The translations under genes were made by a program, and so were the position numbers. From an uncultured Muribaculaceae bacterium (GTDB lineage Bacteria > Bacteroidota > Bacteroidia > Bacteroidales > Muribaculaceae), in assembly GCA_947381945.1 (NCBI GenBank), contig CANCXM010000001.1:124001-188000 (forward strand): a stretch of 64,000 nt of DNA, in the 5' to 3' direction. Below, piece by piece: positions 41,618-49,454 of this stretch; position 1 is the first letter of the stretch; every line of letters starts with the position of its first letter. The notes beneath the pieces were generated by a model, which ran no database searches, was not told the DNA's origin, and saw only the letters and a program-made list of their open reading frames with translations.

Positions 41618-42106
41618 ATGAAACATTCTGTGAAAATTGGCAACTGGTCTATAGGCCTTTCGGTCGGGAGTTTGTTCATCATGGCCATCGCATTGATTGC
41701 CTGTGCCAATCGTGACGAGACGGTGCTCTTGTGGACGTTGGCTGCAATAATGATTGTCTGGTGTTTCGTCGCTCTTTTCTATGCTCCGATGGCTGTCTCG
41801 GTCGACGACAGCACACTGAGCATCCATCGTTCGCTCAGAATAAAGGAATTGCCTCTTGCCGAAATAGAATCAGTGAAGATCTGTCAGCCCACGATGGCTG
41901 AAAAACGCATCTGCGGCAGCGGAGGATTCATGGGCTATTGGGGATGGTTCAGTGAACGTGACCTCGGCAAATATTTCGCCTACTATGGCAAAGCATCCGA
42001 CTGCTTTCTCGTCACAATGAAAGATGGTCGCAAATACATGCTCGGCTGTCAGAACCCAGCTGAAATGGTGGACGCTATCAACGCAAGGCTTCGACAGTTG
42101 TCATAA
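41618..42106 (+). CDS. PH-like domain membrane protein
   Basis: This 162-residue protein has two membrane helices (GLSVGSLFIMAIALIACANR and LWTLAAIMIVWCFVALFYAP) and a bacterial PH-like domain: MAVSVDDSTLSIHRSLRIKE, LAEIESVKICQPTM, DCFLVTMKDGRKYMLGCQNP and a C-terminal helix AEMVDAINARL. Proteins like this often sense or shape membrane-related signals; the role is unknown. The start is the ATG at 41618. A promoter-like region for the next operon begins only 14 bp after its stop. Confidence 0.75.
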   Translation: MKHSVKIGNWSIGLSVGSLFIMAIALIACANRDETVLLWTLAAIMIVWCFVALFYAPMAVSVDDSTLSIHRSLRIKELPLAEIESVKICQPTMAEKRICGSGGFMGYWGWFSERDLGKYFAYYGKASDCFLVTMKDGRKYMLGCQNPAEMVDAINARLRQLS

Positions 42107-42119
42107 AATTGTATTGGAA

Positions 42120-42151
42120 TTTGCAGGTATAAAATTTTATACCTATATTTG
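42120..42151 (+). promoter_or_regulatory. Promoter with perfect 18-bp palindromic operator
   Basis: TTTG at 42120-42123, 20 bp, then TATATTTG at 42144-42151 make a full promoter. The 20-bp spacer contains the perfect palindrome GGTATAAAATTTTATACC at 42126-42143, directly abutting the -7 box. A dimeric repressor bound there would block RNA polymerase, as in autoregulated toxin-antitoxin operons. Confidence 0.8.
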
Positions 42152-42182
42152 TTGTGGACCAAAACATAAAACTCTACTGACT

Positions 42183-42413
42183 ATGCCAACGATTTTTGAT
42201 ATATTGGGCCTGAGAGGATTCTTCTTTTCAGGAGATCATTCTCCGATACACATACATGTGGTAAAAGGACAGGACTCTGCTAAAATCGCAGTGTTTCCTG
42301 AGGTTAAAGTCATCCGTAATGACGGGTTGAAACCGAAGGATTTAAAGAGAGCCATAGTTTTGGTCGAAATGTATAAGGATGAAATTATCGAAACTTGGAA
42401 TCAATATCATTGA
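42183..42413 (+). CDS. DUF4160 protein, probable toxin-antitoxin component
   Basis: This 76-residue protein opens with MPTIFDILGLRGFFFSGDHS followed by PIHIHVVKG, the exact DUF4160 pattern (MPTIF-x-I-x-G, then a PxHxHV motif). The ATG at 42183 lies about 25 bases after the predicted transcription start. DUF4160 genes are commonly followed by DUF2442 genes, and such pairs are predicted type II toxin-antitoxin modules. The His-x-His motif could be catalytic. The next gene starts 38 bp later. Confidence 0.8.
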   Translation: MPTIFDILGLRGFFFSGDHSPIHIHVVKGQDSAKIAVFPEVKVIRNDGLKPKDLKRAIVLVEMYKDEIIETWNQYH

Positions 42414-42451
42414 TTCTGATGCAATTTTGAGATGACTAAAAATATGTAATT

Positions 42452-42868
42452 ATGGAAAAGATTGAAAATGTGTGGTTTGAACATGGGCGTATATACATAC
42501 GGACTGCTTCAGGCGAGGTCCGCAGCCGTCCATTGGAGGCTTTTCCTGCTTTGAAGGACGCGACTGATAGTGAACGCAAGGCATATACCATAGAAATGCG
42601 TGGGGTGGCATTGCGTTGGGCTGCAATAGATGAGGATATTCATATCTCGAGCTTTTATGAGGATTCAGAGCCGCAACCGGTAAACGAGGTTGCCGAAATG
42701 TTCTCGCGCTTTCCGTGGCTGAACGTTTCTGAGGTTGCGCGCGAGATGGGCATTCATAAAAGCCTCCTTGCAAGATATATCTACGGCATAAAGAAACCGG
42801 CTCCTGAAAGGGTGGAACAGATTCGCCAGACGCTTCATTTGATGGGCGAGGCGCTTATGGCTGTTTAA
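42452..42868 (+). CDS. DUF2442 protein with C-terminal HTH, probable antitoxin/autorepressor
   Basis: This 138-residue protein has an N-terminal DUF2442 region (VWFEHGRIYIRTASGEVRSR, LEAFPALKDATDSERKAYTI, ALRWAAIDEDIHISSFYED) and a C-terminal helix-turn-helix from about residue 88 (FPWLNVSEVAREMGIHKSLL then ARYIYGIKKPAPERVEQI). The HTH is a natural candidate to bind the 18-bp palindrome in the promoter at 42126-42143. It is the second gene of the pair. The role as antitoxin is inferred from arrangement; no toxin domain is proven. Confidence 0.8.
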   Translation: MEKIENVWFEHGRIYIRTASGEVRSRPLEAFPALKDATDSERKAYTIEMRGVALRWAAIDEDIHISSFYEDSEPQPVNEVAEMFSRFPWLNVSEVAREMGIHKSLLARYIYGIKKPAPERVEQIRQTLHLMGEALMAV

Positions 42869-42965
42869 ATCATGATGAAATGAGCTTATATGTCACGCAT
42901 GAATACATTGTTTGACATATAAACCCTCCAATCTTTCCCATATTTCGGCGCCTTGTTTTTCTCGG

Positions 42966-42997
42966 TTTGGATAATCGAGAAAAATTGAGTAATTTTG
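42966..42997 (+). promoter_or_regulatory. Promoter of ftsY
   Basis: TTTG at 42966-42969, 20 bp, then TAATTTTG at 42990-42997. The ftsY ATG is at 43020. Confidence 0.78.
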
Positions 42998-43019
42998 CAG
43001 TTCTAAAATCAAGTAAAAT

Positions 43020-43979
43020 ATGGGATTCTTCAATTTCTTCTCACGCGAAAAGAAAGAGACTCTTGACAAGGGTCTTGAAAAAACACAACGTGGTCTTTTT
43101 GACCGTCTTTCCCACGCGATTGCCGGAAAATCGACCATCGACGACGAGGTTCTCGACAATCTGGAGGAGGTCTTCGTGACTTCCGATGTCGGGGTCGACA
43201 CCACGCTGCGCATCATTGACCGCATACAGGCGCGTGTGGCAAGAGACAAATATGTCGGCTCGTCGGAGCTTAACCGCCTGCTCTGCGAGGAGATTGCCGA
43301 CATGCTTGCCGAGAAGAGCGAGGAATCTTCAATGGACGATTTCACCGTTCCGGCCTCCCACAAGCCCCATGTCATCATGGTGGTCGGCGTCAACGGAGTA
43401 GGCAAGACAACCACCATCGGCAAGATGGCCGCGCAGTTCAAAAAAGCCGGCAACAAGGTGGTGCTTGGAGCTGCCGACACCTTCCGTGCGGCTGCCATCG
43501 AGCAGCTTGAGGAGTGGGGCAGAAGGGCAGATGTCCCCGTCATCAAGCAGAAGCTTGGTGCCGACCCTGCCTCGGTGGCTTTCGATACGCTCCAGAGCGC
43601 TATCGCCAACAATGCCGATGTGGTCATCATCGACACTGCAGGCCGTCTCCACAACAAGAAGGGCCTTATGGATGAGTTGACTAAGGTCAAGAACGTCATG
43701 CAGAAGCTCGTCCCGGAAGCACCCCATGAAGTGCTTCTCGTCCTTGACGGCTCAACCGGACAGAACGCATTCGAACAGGCCAAGCAGTTTGTGGCCGCGA
43801 CTCAGGTCAACGAACTTGCCATCACGAAACTTGACGGTACGGCCAAGGGCGGTGTGGTCATCGGCATTAGCGACCAGTTCAAGATTCCCGTGAAATATAT
43901 CGGCCTCGGTGAAGGCATCGAGGACCTTCAGGTGTTCCACAGAAAGGAATTCGTCCAGTCGCTTTTCGGAGAGAAATAA
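43020..43979 (+). CDS. ftsY: Signal recognition particle receptor FtsY
   Basis: This 319-residue SRP GTPase has a short N-terminal region with a positive amphipathic start (MGFFNFFSREKKET), the N domain, and a G domain with VVGVNGVGKTTTIGKMA (G1), LGAADTFRAAAIEQLEEWG (insertion box), VVIIDTAGRLHNKKGLMDEL and ITKLDGTAKGGVVIGI. It lacks the long acidic A domain, which is normal in Bacteroidetes. Role: membrane docking of SRP-ribosome complexes at SecYEG. rimO follows. Confidence 0.97.
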   Translation: MGFFNFFSREKKETLDKGLEKTQRGLFDRLSHAIAGKSTIDDEVLDNLEEVFVTSDVGVDTTLRIIDRIQARVARDKYVGSSELNRLLCEEIADMLAEKSEESSMDDFTVPASHKPHVIMVVGVNGVGKTTTIGKMAAQFKKAGNKVVLGAADTFRAAAIEQLEEWGRRADVPVIKQKLGADPASVAFDTLQSAIANNADVVIIDTAGRLHNKKGLMDELTKVKNVMQKLVPEAPHEVLLVLDGSTGQNAFEQAKQFVAATQVNELAITKLDGTAKGGVVIGISDQFKIPVKYIGLGEGIEDLQVFHRKEFVQSLFGEK

Positions 43980-44098
43980 ACTTCCTGAGAGAAGTAAGAA
44001 TGGGGATGCTTTCGTTTCCGGCTTCAAGGAACATCGAAATCAGCCTCTGAACAGTACAGCTTTCAATCATCGGCCCCGGGAGGGCTGTCAAGACTATA

Positions 44099-45421
44099 AT
44101 GGTAAAAAAGATTGCAGTCATAACGCTTGGTTGCTCGAAAAATCTTGTGGATTCGGAACGTCTGATGAAGATGCTTGCCGACGTGGGCTATGATGTCACC
44201 GATGCGGCTTCCGAAGAGTTCATGGAGAGCGAAGGTGAGAAAATCGTGGTTGTCAACACCTGCGGTTTCATCGGCGATGCCAAGGAGGAATCCGTCAACG
44301 AAATTCTCGCATGGTGCGAGGCCAAGACCGAGGGCGAGATTGATGCCCTCTATGTGATGGGTTGCCTGTCGCAGCGCTATGCCAATGAACTTCCTGCGGA
44401 GATTCCCGAAGTTGACAAGTGGTATGGCAAGACCGACTGGGCAGGCCTTGTCGGCGAGCTCGCGCACCGTGCGCCCGGAAGCGCCCCCTACGACCGCGTG
44501 ATAACCACCCCGCGCCATCACGCCTATCTGAAGATTGCCGAGGGGTGTAACCGCTTCTGCTCGTTCTGCGCCATCCCGCTCATCACCGGTCGCTACAAGT
44601 CGCGTCCCGTAGAGGAGATTATCGACGAGGTCCGTATGCTCGTTGGCCGAGGCGTCAGGGAGTTCAATGTCATTGCGCAGGACCTTACCAACTACGGCAA
44701 GGACCTCTACGGCAAGGTTGAGATAGCCCGTCTGGTCGACGAGATAGCCAAGGTCGAGGGTGTCGAGTGGATACGCCTCCATTACGCCTATCCCAAGGAC
44801 TTCCCTCTTGAACTGCTCGATGTTATGGCCCGTCATGACAACGTCTGCAAGTATCTCGACATAGCCCTGCAGCATGTCTCCGACAAGGTGCTTGCCAATA
44901 TGCGCCGCCACATCACCGGTAAGGAGACCCGTGAGCTTCTCACTGAAATCCGTCGCAGAGTTCCCGGCATCCACATCCGCACCACCCTCATGGTCGGTTT
45001 CCCCGGCGAGGGGGATGAGGAATTCGGGGAGCTGGTCGACTTTGTCAAGGAGCAGCGCTTCGAGCGCATGGGTGCCTTTGCCTACTGCGAGGAGGAGGAC
45101 ACCTTCGGAGCGAAGAATTTCACCGACGACATCCCTGCCGAGGTCAAGCAGTCGAGACTCGAACGCCTCATGGCCGTTCAGGAGGAAATCTCGCTTGCCA
45201 TTCAGGAAGCCAAGGTCGGCGAGGTGATGCGTGTGGTCGTTGACCGCGAGGAGGAGGAATTCTATGTCGGCCGCACCCAGTTCGACTCCCCCGAAGTCGA
45301 CCCCGAAGTTCTAATCAAGAAGACCCTTCCGCTGAAGCGCGGAGAGTTCTATAATGTCAGAATCACGTCGGCACTGCCATTCGAACTGATGGCCGAGCCT
45401 GTTAGCGATAAACTTTCATGA
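44099..45421 (+). CDS. rimO: Ribosomal protein S12 methylthiotransferase
   Basis: This 440-residue radical SAM enzyme has the N-terminal UPF0004 cysteines (TLGCSKNLVDSE, VVNTCGFIGDAKEESVN, MGCLSQRY), the radical SAM CNRFCSFCAIP triad, NVIAQDLTNYGKDLYG, LVGFPGEGDEEF and a C-terminal TRAM domain. Role: methylthiolation of the conserved Asp88/89 of S12. It lies 119 bp after ftsY and overlaps the following gene as ATGA, so the two are probably co-transcribed. Confidence 0.97.
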   Translation: MVKKIAVITLGCSKNLVDSERLMKMLADVGYDVTDAASEEFMESEGEKIVVVNTCGFIGDAKEESVNEILAWCEAKTEGEIDALYVMGCLSQRYANELPAEIPEVDKWYGKTDWAGLVGELAHRAPGSAPYDRVITTPRHHAYLKIAEGCNRFCSFCAIPLITGRYKSRPVEEIIDEVRMLVGRGVREFNVIAQDLTNYGKDLYGKVEIARLVDEIAKVEGVEWIRLHYAYPKDFPLELLDVMARHDNVCKYLDIALQHVSDKVLANMRRHITGKETRELLTEIRRRVPGIHIRTTLMVGFPGEGDEEFGELVDFVKEQRFERMGAFAYCEEEDTFGAKNFTDDIPAEVKQSRLERLMAVQEEISLAIQEAKVGEVMRVVVDREEEEFYVGRTQFDSPEVDPEVLIKKTLPLKRGEFYNVRITSALPFELMAEPVSDKLS

Positions 45422-46587
45422 AAATGACCGGACTTACAAGGGATGCCGTCAACGCCTGTCTGTTGAACCGAATCCCTTTTGTTCTGTATGCACTTCCCGG
45501 AGAGGATGATTTCAAGTTCTATGCTTCTCCGGTCGGGAAGTCAGGGCGCTCGGAGGCTTTTGCCGACCCTGCCGCCGATTGTTTTTTCATAAATTTCTTT
45601 GACAATGACGAGCCCTACACTCCGGGTCTGTCGTTCACGATGGATGCAGCCTCGCTTCTGAGCTATTGTGAGGGAGAGCCTGCACCCCAACCGCTTGCCG
45701 AGATACGTCCGCGCATCCCGTCGACCTTCCGTGCGAGCTACCACGACGCTTTCTCGCGTATCATTCCACGTCTGAAAGCCGAGGGGGGCAAGGTAGTGTT
45801 GTCGCGCCACCGTACCATCCTCACGACGGTAATGCCCGTGAATGTGGCTGAGGATTTCTTCGGTCTCACCGACACGACCTTCCGCTATATGGCCTACACT
45901 CCCGAAACAGGACTGTGGATAGGCTCGACCCCTGAGCTTCTGCTCGAAAGCGACTCGCGCAGCCGTGAGGTGAGGACTATGGCTCTCGCAGGAACCCGTC
46001 CGAGCGACGACGACACTCCCTGGGACGACAAGAACATCTATGAGCAGTCTCTCGTCACCGATTTCATCGCCGAGACCTTGAAAAAGGAGGGGCTTGACGT
46101 GACTGTCGACGACCTTTCCGAGCGCCGTTTCATCAACATAAAGCATCTCTGCACTGAAATCACTGCCCGCGGTGCCGACGATATTCCTGCGCTCATGTCT
46201 GAACTGAGCCCGACTCCGGCCGTGGCAGGCTATCCGCGCGACGAGGCCATCGAGGAAATCAGCCGCTATGAGACCCACCGCCGCAACTGCTACGGAGGCT
46301 ACGTCGGGGTGAGGACCGGAGGCGACTACCATGCCTACGTCAATCTCCGCTGCTGCTTCATGGCTCCCGTTATCCTGATGGACAGTCAGTTCGGTTGGCT
46401 CTGCAACCTCTATGCCGGAGGTGGCATAGTGGCCGCTTCAAAAGAGGAGGAGGAATGGAACGAGACCGGAGCCAAGACTGCGGCACTCGCCTCGATACTC
46501 CTTGGACGCGACAGCTCCACCGGTCATGAAGGCCCGGAACTGAATTCGCAGACCGTCCGCTTCATCGACAGTCCGATGGAATTCTGA
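45418..46587 (+). CDS. menF: Isochorismate synthase
   Basis: This 389-residue protein of the chorismate-binding family carries SRHRTILTTVMPVNVAEDFF, YMAYTPETGLWIGSTPELLL, TMALAGTRP with the usual AGT motif, INIKHLCTEITA and LSPTPAVAGYPRDEAIEEI. This fits MenF/EntC. Role: chorismate to isochorismate for menaquinone, needed by anaerobic respiration. Salicylate or anthranilate synthases are less likely, as the motifs and length fit isochorismate synthases. Start overlaps the rimO stop (ATGA). No other men genes are in the window. Confidence 0.9.
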   Translation: MKMTGLTRDAVNACLLNRIPFVLYALPGEDDFKFYASPVGKSGRSEAFADPAADCFFINFFDNDEPYTPGLSFTMDAASLLSYCEGEPAPQPLAEIRPRIPSTFRASYHDAFSRIIPRLKAEGGKVVLSRHRTILTTVMPVNVAEDFFGLTDTTFRYMAYTPETGLWIGSTPELLLESDSRSREVRTMALAGTRPSDDDTPWDDKNIYEQSLVTDFIAETLKKEGLDVTVDDLSERRFINIKHLCTEITARGADDIPALMSELSPTPAVAGYPRDEAIEEISRYETHRRNCYGGYVGVRTGGDYHAYVNLRCCFMAPVILMDSQFGWLCNLYAGGGIVAASKEEEEWNETGAKTAALASILLGRDSSTGHEGPELNSQTVRFIDSPMEF

Positions 46588-46681
46588 AGTCTCCGAAGCT
46601 GAAACCGCACCATTTTCCCTGTCACCTTCCTCTCCACTCCAAACACACTTTACAATCTACTTCCGCTACTTCAACACTGCA

Positions 46682-48049
46682 ATGAAAAAAGGTTCACCGA
46701 TAATAATAATCATAATAGCGATAGCCATTGTGGCTATTGTATCCCTGCTTCCACTCTCGAAATGGAGCGGAGGACGCATAAAGGATTTCAGCCTTGTCAG
46801 CGACATTCTCAAAGAGGTCGGCATCATGGAGGGAGAACCTTCCTACGCGACTGCCGAGCAGATCGACCCGGCGCTTCTCGAAGCCGAGGAAGAGACCAAG
46901 CCTGAGCTTCCCGCACCCGGTGAACCTATCGACACCATCATCTCGCCTGTCAAGCCCTCACGCGTCGGCGAACTCGTGCAGGTCGAGGACTACACCACCA
47001 TCGGTGTCGGATTCGCCAATCTCAAGGGTGCGATTGCCAACGGCGGTCTTGCCAGAATTGCAGTTGTTGGCGACAGCTACATCGAGGGCGACATCTTCAC
47101 GCAGGACCTCCGCGAACTCTTCCAGGAGGCCTACGGCGGCGAAGGTGTCGGCTTCGTCAACATGCACACCGACTTCCCCGGTTTCCGCCGTTCGGTCAAG
47201 CAGAGCGGTTCGGGATGGAAGACATTCACCGGCAACAAGAAGGCCGACCGCCGCTATCTCGACATAGCCGAGCAGTATTCGGTTCCGATAGGGACGGCGA
47301 CTGCCGAATATGAGGGAACAAAGGCCACTGAGCACACAAAATCATGGTCCTGCTCACGCTTCCTCTTCATTTCGCCCGATGATGTCACAATCAGTGTTAA
47401 AACTGACGATTCCGAGTGGGAGGAGCGCAATATTGCAGGTTCACCCTCCGTTCAATCACTGGAGGTTACCGGTCAGGTATCCAAATTCGGCATAAAGACT
47501 GCGGCAACGTCGCTCATCGGCCTCGGTGTATGGCTCGACGGCACATCGGGTGTGAGTGTCGACTGCATGTCGTCAAGAGGATTCTCGGGAGTCACGCTCA
47601 CGAAGGTCAGCCCCGACCTCTCCCACGAGATGGCGGAGTTCATCGACTATGACCTTATCATTCTCGAATTCGGCATCAACGCCATGAGCGCATCGCAGAA
47701 GGACTACAGTGTCTACTGTTCCCGCATGGTCGACGTCATCAACCATGTCCGTCTCTGCTATCCCGATGCCGACATCCTGCTGATGGGTGTCGGTGACCGT
47801 GGCGAGAAGGTCGGTTCGCAGGTGAAGTCGATGGCGACCGCTCAGGCGATGATTACCGCCCAGCGCGATGCTGCCCGCCGTGCCCACTGTCTTTTCTGGG
47901 ACACCCGCGAGGCGATGGGCGGAGAGAATGCCGTTGTCGAATGGAGTTCCACCGGCCTCATCAACAAGGACTATATTCACCTTACCCACAAGGGTGGGGC
48001 GCGTCTGGCCCGCGAACTGTTCAACGCTATCCAAAAAGACTTGCAATGA
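46682..48049 (+). CDS. SGNH/GDSL-hydrolase-like protein, membrane-anchored
   Basis: This 455-residue protein has one N-terminal membrane helix (SPIIIIIIAIAIVAIVSLLP), an acidic Glu/Pro-rich linker and a periplasmic domain with SGNH blocks: IAVVGDSYIEGDIFTQDLRE (nucleophile Ser), EFGINAMSASQKDYSVYC (Asn), and DYIHLTHKGGARLARELFN (Asp/His). A beta-sandwich part lies between. It resembles AlgJ/AlgX-type or polysaccharide O-acetyl-handling proteins. The partner SGNH gene overlaps its stop by ATGA, and an MBOAT gene follows. Probably acts in surface-polymer O-acetylation; the polymer is unknown. Confidence 0.85.
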   Translation: MKKGSPIIIIIIAIAIVAIVSLLPLSKWSGGRIKDFSLVSDILKEVGIMEGEPSYATAEQIDPALLEAEEETKPELPAPGEPIDTIISPVKPSRVGELVQVEDYTTIGVGFANLKGAIANGGLARIAVVGDSYIEGDIFTQDLRELFQEAYGGEGVGFVNMHTDFPGFRRSVKQSGSGWKTFTGNKKADRRYLDIAEQYSVPIGTATAEYEGTKATEHTKSWSCSRFLFISPDDVTISVKTDDSEWEERNIAGSPSVQSLEVTGQVSKFGIKTAATSLIGLGVWLDGTSGVSVDCMSSRGFSGVTLTKVSPDLSHEMAEFIDYDLIILEFGINAMSASQKDYSVYCSRMVDVINHVRLCYPDADILLMGVGDRGEKVGSQVKSMATAQAMITAQRDAARRAHCLFWDTREAMGGENAVVEWSSTGLINKDYIHLTHKGGARLARELFNAIQKDLQ

Positions 48050-49401
48050 CGCTGTATCATAAATTTCTCTTCTCATTGGCCGCACTGGCTTTCGCGCCGG
48101 TGGTGTGGGGACAGACCCCTGTTTCCGATCCCTCGCAGACCGAGGAAATCGTGGATGAAACCGAGGACCTTGACCGTACTGTCAGGGAAGATATTGTCGA
48201 CATTCCGGAGGAGGCCGACGATATTGACATTCCCATACCGGCCTTCATAAAACGTACTTCCAACCATATCATCTTCAACGGTGCCGACTGGAGCTGTCTG
48301 CGGAAGGCTTTCGAGCAGAGCAAGGTCTCGCCTGTGTCCATCGTGCATATCGGCGACAGCCATGTGCAGGCCGACATCAACACCGGCACCACCCGCGAGC
48401 TTTTGCAGTATGATTTCGGCAATGCAGGCCGAGGACTGATTGCCCCGCTGAAAATATGCGGCACCAACCAGCCGACCGACTATTTCTTCCAGAGCCGGAA
48501 TTCATGGAATGCCGTAAAGCTGATGAACAACTCATGGATTCAGACCGTAGGCTTCACGGGGACATCCATCCGCCCTGCAAGCTCGACGAGCGAGCTGACA
48601 ATAGGCACCCGCGATACTGACGACTACAATCCCTTCACTTCAACGACTCTTTTCCACAACGGCAAACTGACGGTTAAGGAAGTTACCGACAGCGAGGGTA
48701 ATCCGCTTCACTTCCGTGCGATTCCCTCGCGTGACTACACTCAGATTGTCCTCGCCGATATGGCTACCCGTATCAATGTGAGATTTGCCTCGGCTGGCGA
48801 TCTCACCCTCTACGGCGCAAGTCTTTCGGGCGACCGTCCGGGAGTGTTCTACCACGCTATCGGCAACAACGGAGCCACCTACGATTCCTACAACCGCATC
48901 GGCACTGTCGGGGTCGGCATAAACCCTTTGCAGCCTAATCTTGTTATAATCTCGTTAGGGACAAACGAGGCTTTCGGCCGTCAGGACATCTCGCGTTTCA
49001 AGAACTCCATTCATCGTCTTGTGAGCAATGTCCGCAGTGCAAATCCGGATGCCCTCATCCTTCTGACCACTCCGATGGAATGTCACCGCAGCGTCACCAC
49101 CAAGACCAAGAAACGCGTCAAGCGCAAAGGGCGTTACCGCACTGTCACATCGACAGGAAGGAGCTACGCCGTCAACCCCAACATCGCCCCTCTCCGCAAG
49201 GCCATCCTTGACTACGGAAAGGAGAATGGCGTGGCGGTCTACGACTGGTATGACGTGGCTGGTGGTGCAGGAGCAAGCTCATCGTGGATAAGCGCCAACC
49301 TCTTTGCCAAGGACCGCGTCCACCACAGCCACAAGGGCTACAACCTCAATGGCCGTCTGCTCTACGATGCCATCATGGATGCCCTCAGAAGTCAGAACTA
49401 A
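48046..49401 (+). CDS. Secreted SGNH/GDSL-hydrolase-like protein
   Basis: With the start at 48046 (overlapping ATGA) this protein of 451 residues has a signal peptide (LYHKFLFSLAALAFAPVVWG) and SGNH blocks VSIVHIGDSHVQADINTG (Ser), IISLGTNEAFGRQ (Asn) and DRVHHSHKGYNLNGRLLYDA (His). It is homologous in order to the preceding protein. The pair with an MBOAT acyltransferase is the common arrangement for periplasmic O-acetyl transfer. The frame extends to 47941, but that would overlap the upstream coding sequence in a different frame. Confidence 0.85.
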   Translation: MTLYHKFLFSLAALAFAPVVWGQTPVSDPSQTEEIVDETEDLDRTVREDIVDIPEEADDIDIPIPAFIKRTSNHIIFNGADWSCLRKAFEQSKVSPVSIVHIGDSHVQADINTGTTRELLQYDFGNAGRGLIAPLKICGTNQPTDYFFQSRNSWNAVKLMNNSWIQTVGFTGTSIRPASSTSELTIGTRDTDDYNPFTSTTLFHNGKLTVKEVTDSEGNPLHFRAIPSRDYTQIVLADMATRINVRFASAGDLTLYGASLSGDRPGVFYHAIGNNGATYDSYNRIGTVGVGINPLQPNLVIISLGTNEAFGRQDISRFKNSIHRLVSNVRSANPDALILLTTPMECHRSVTTKTKKRVKRKGRYRTVTSTGRSYAVNPNIAPLRKAILDYGKENGVAVYDWYDVAGGAGASSSWISANLFAKDRVHHSHKGYNLNGRLLYDAIMDALRSQN

Positions 49402-49454
49402 CCATCTTTTACAGACACACTCTCTTTATCCGAACTTCTCATTAGTAATTCAAG

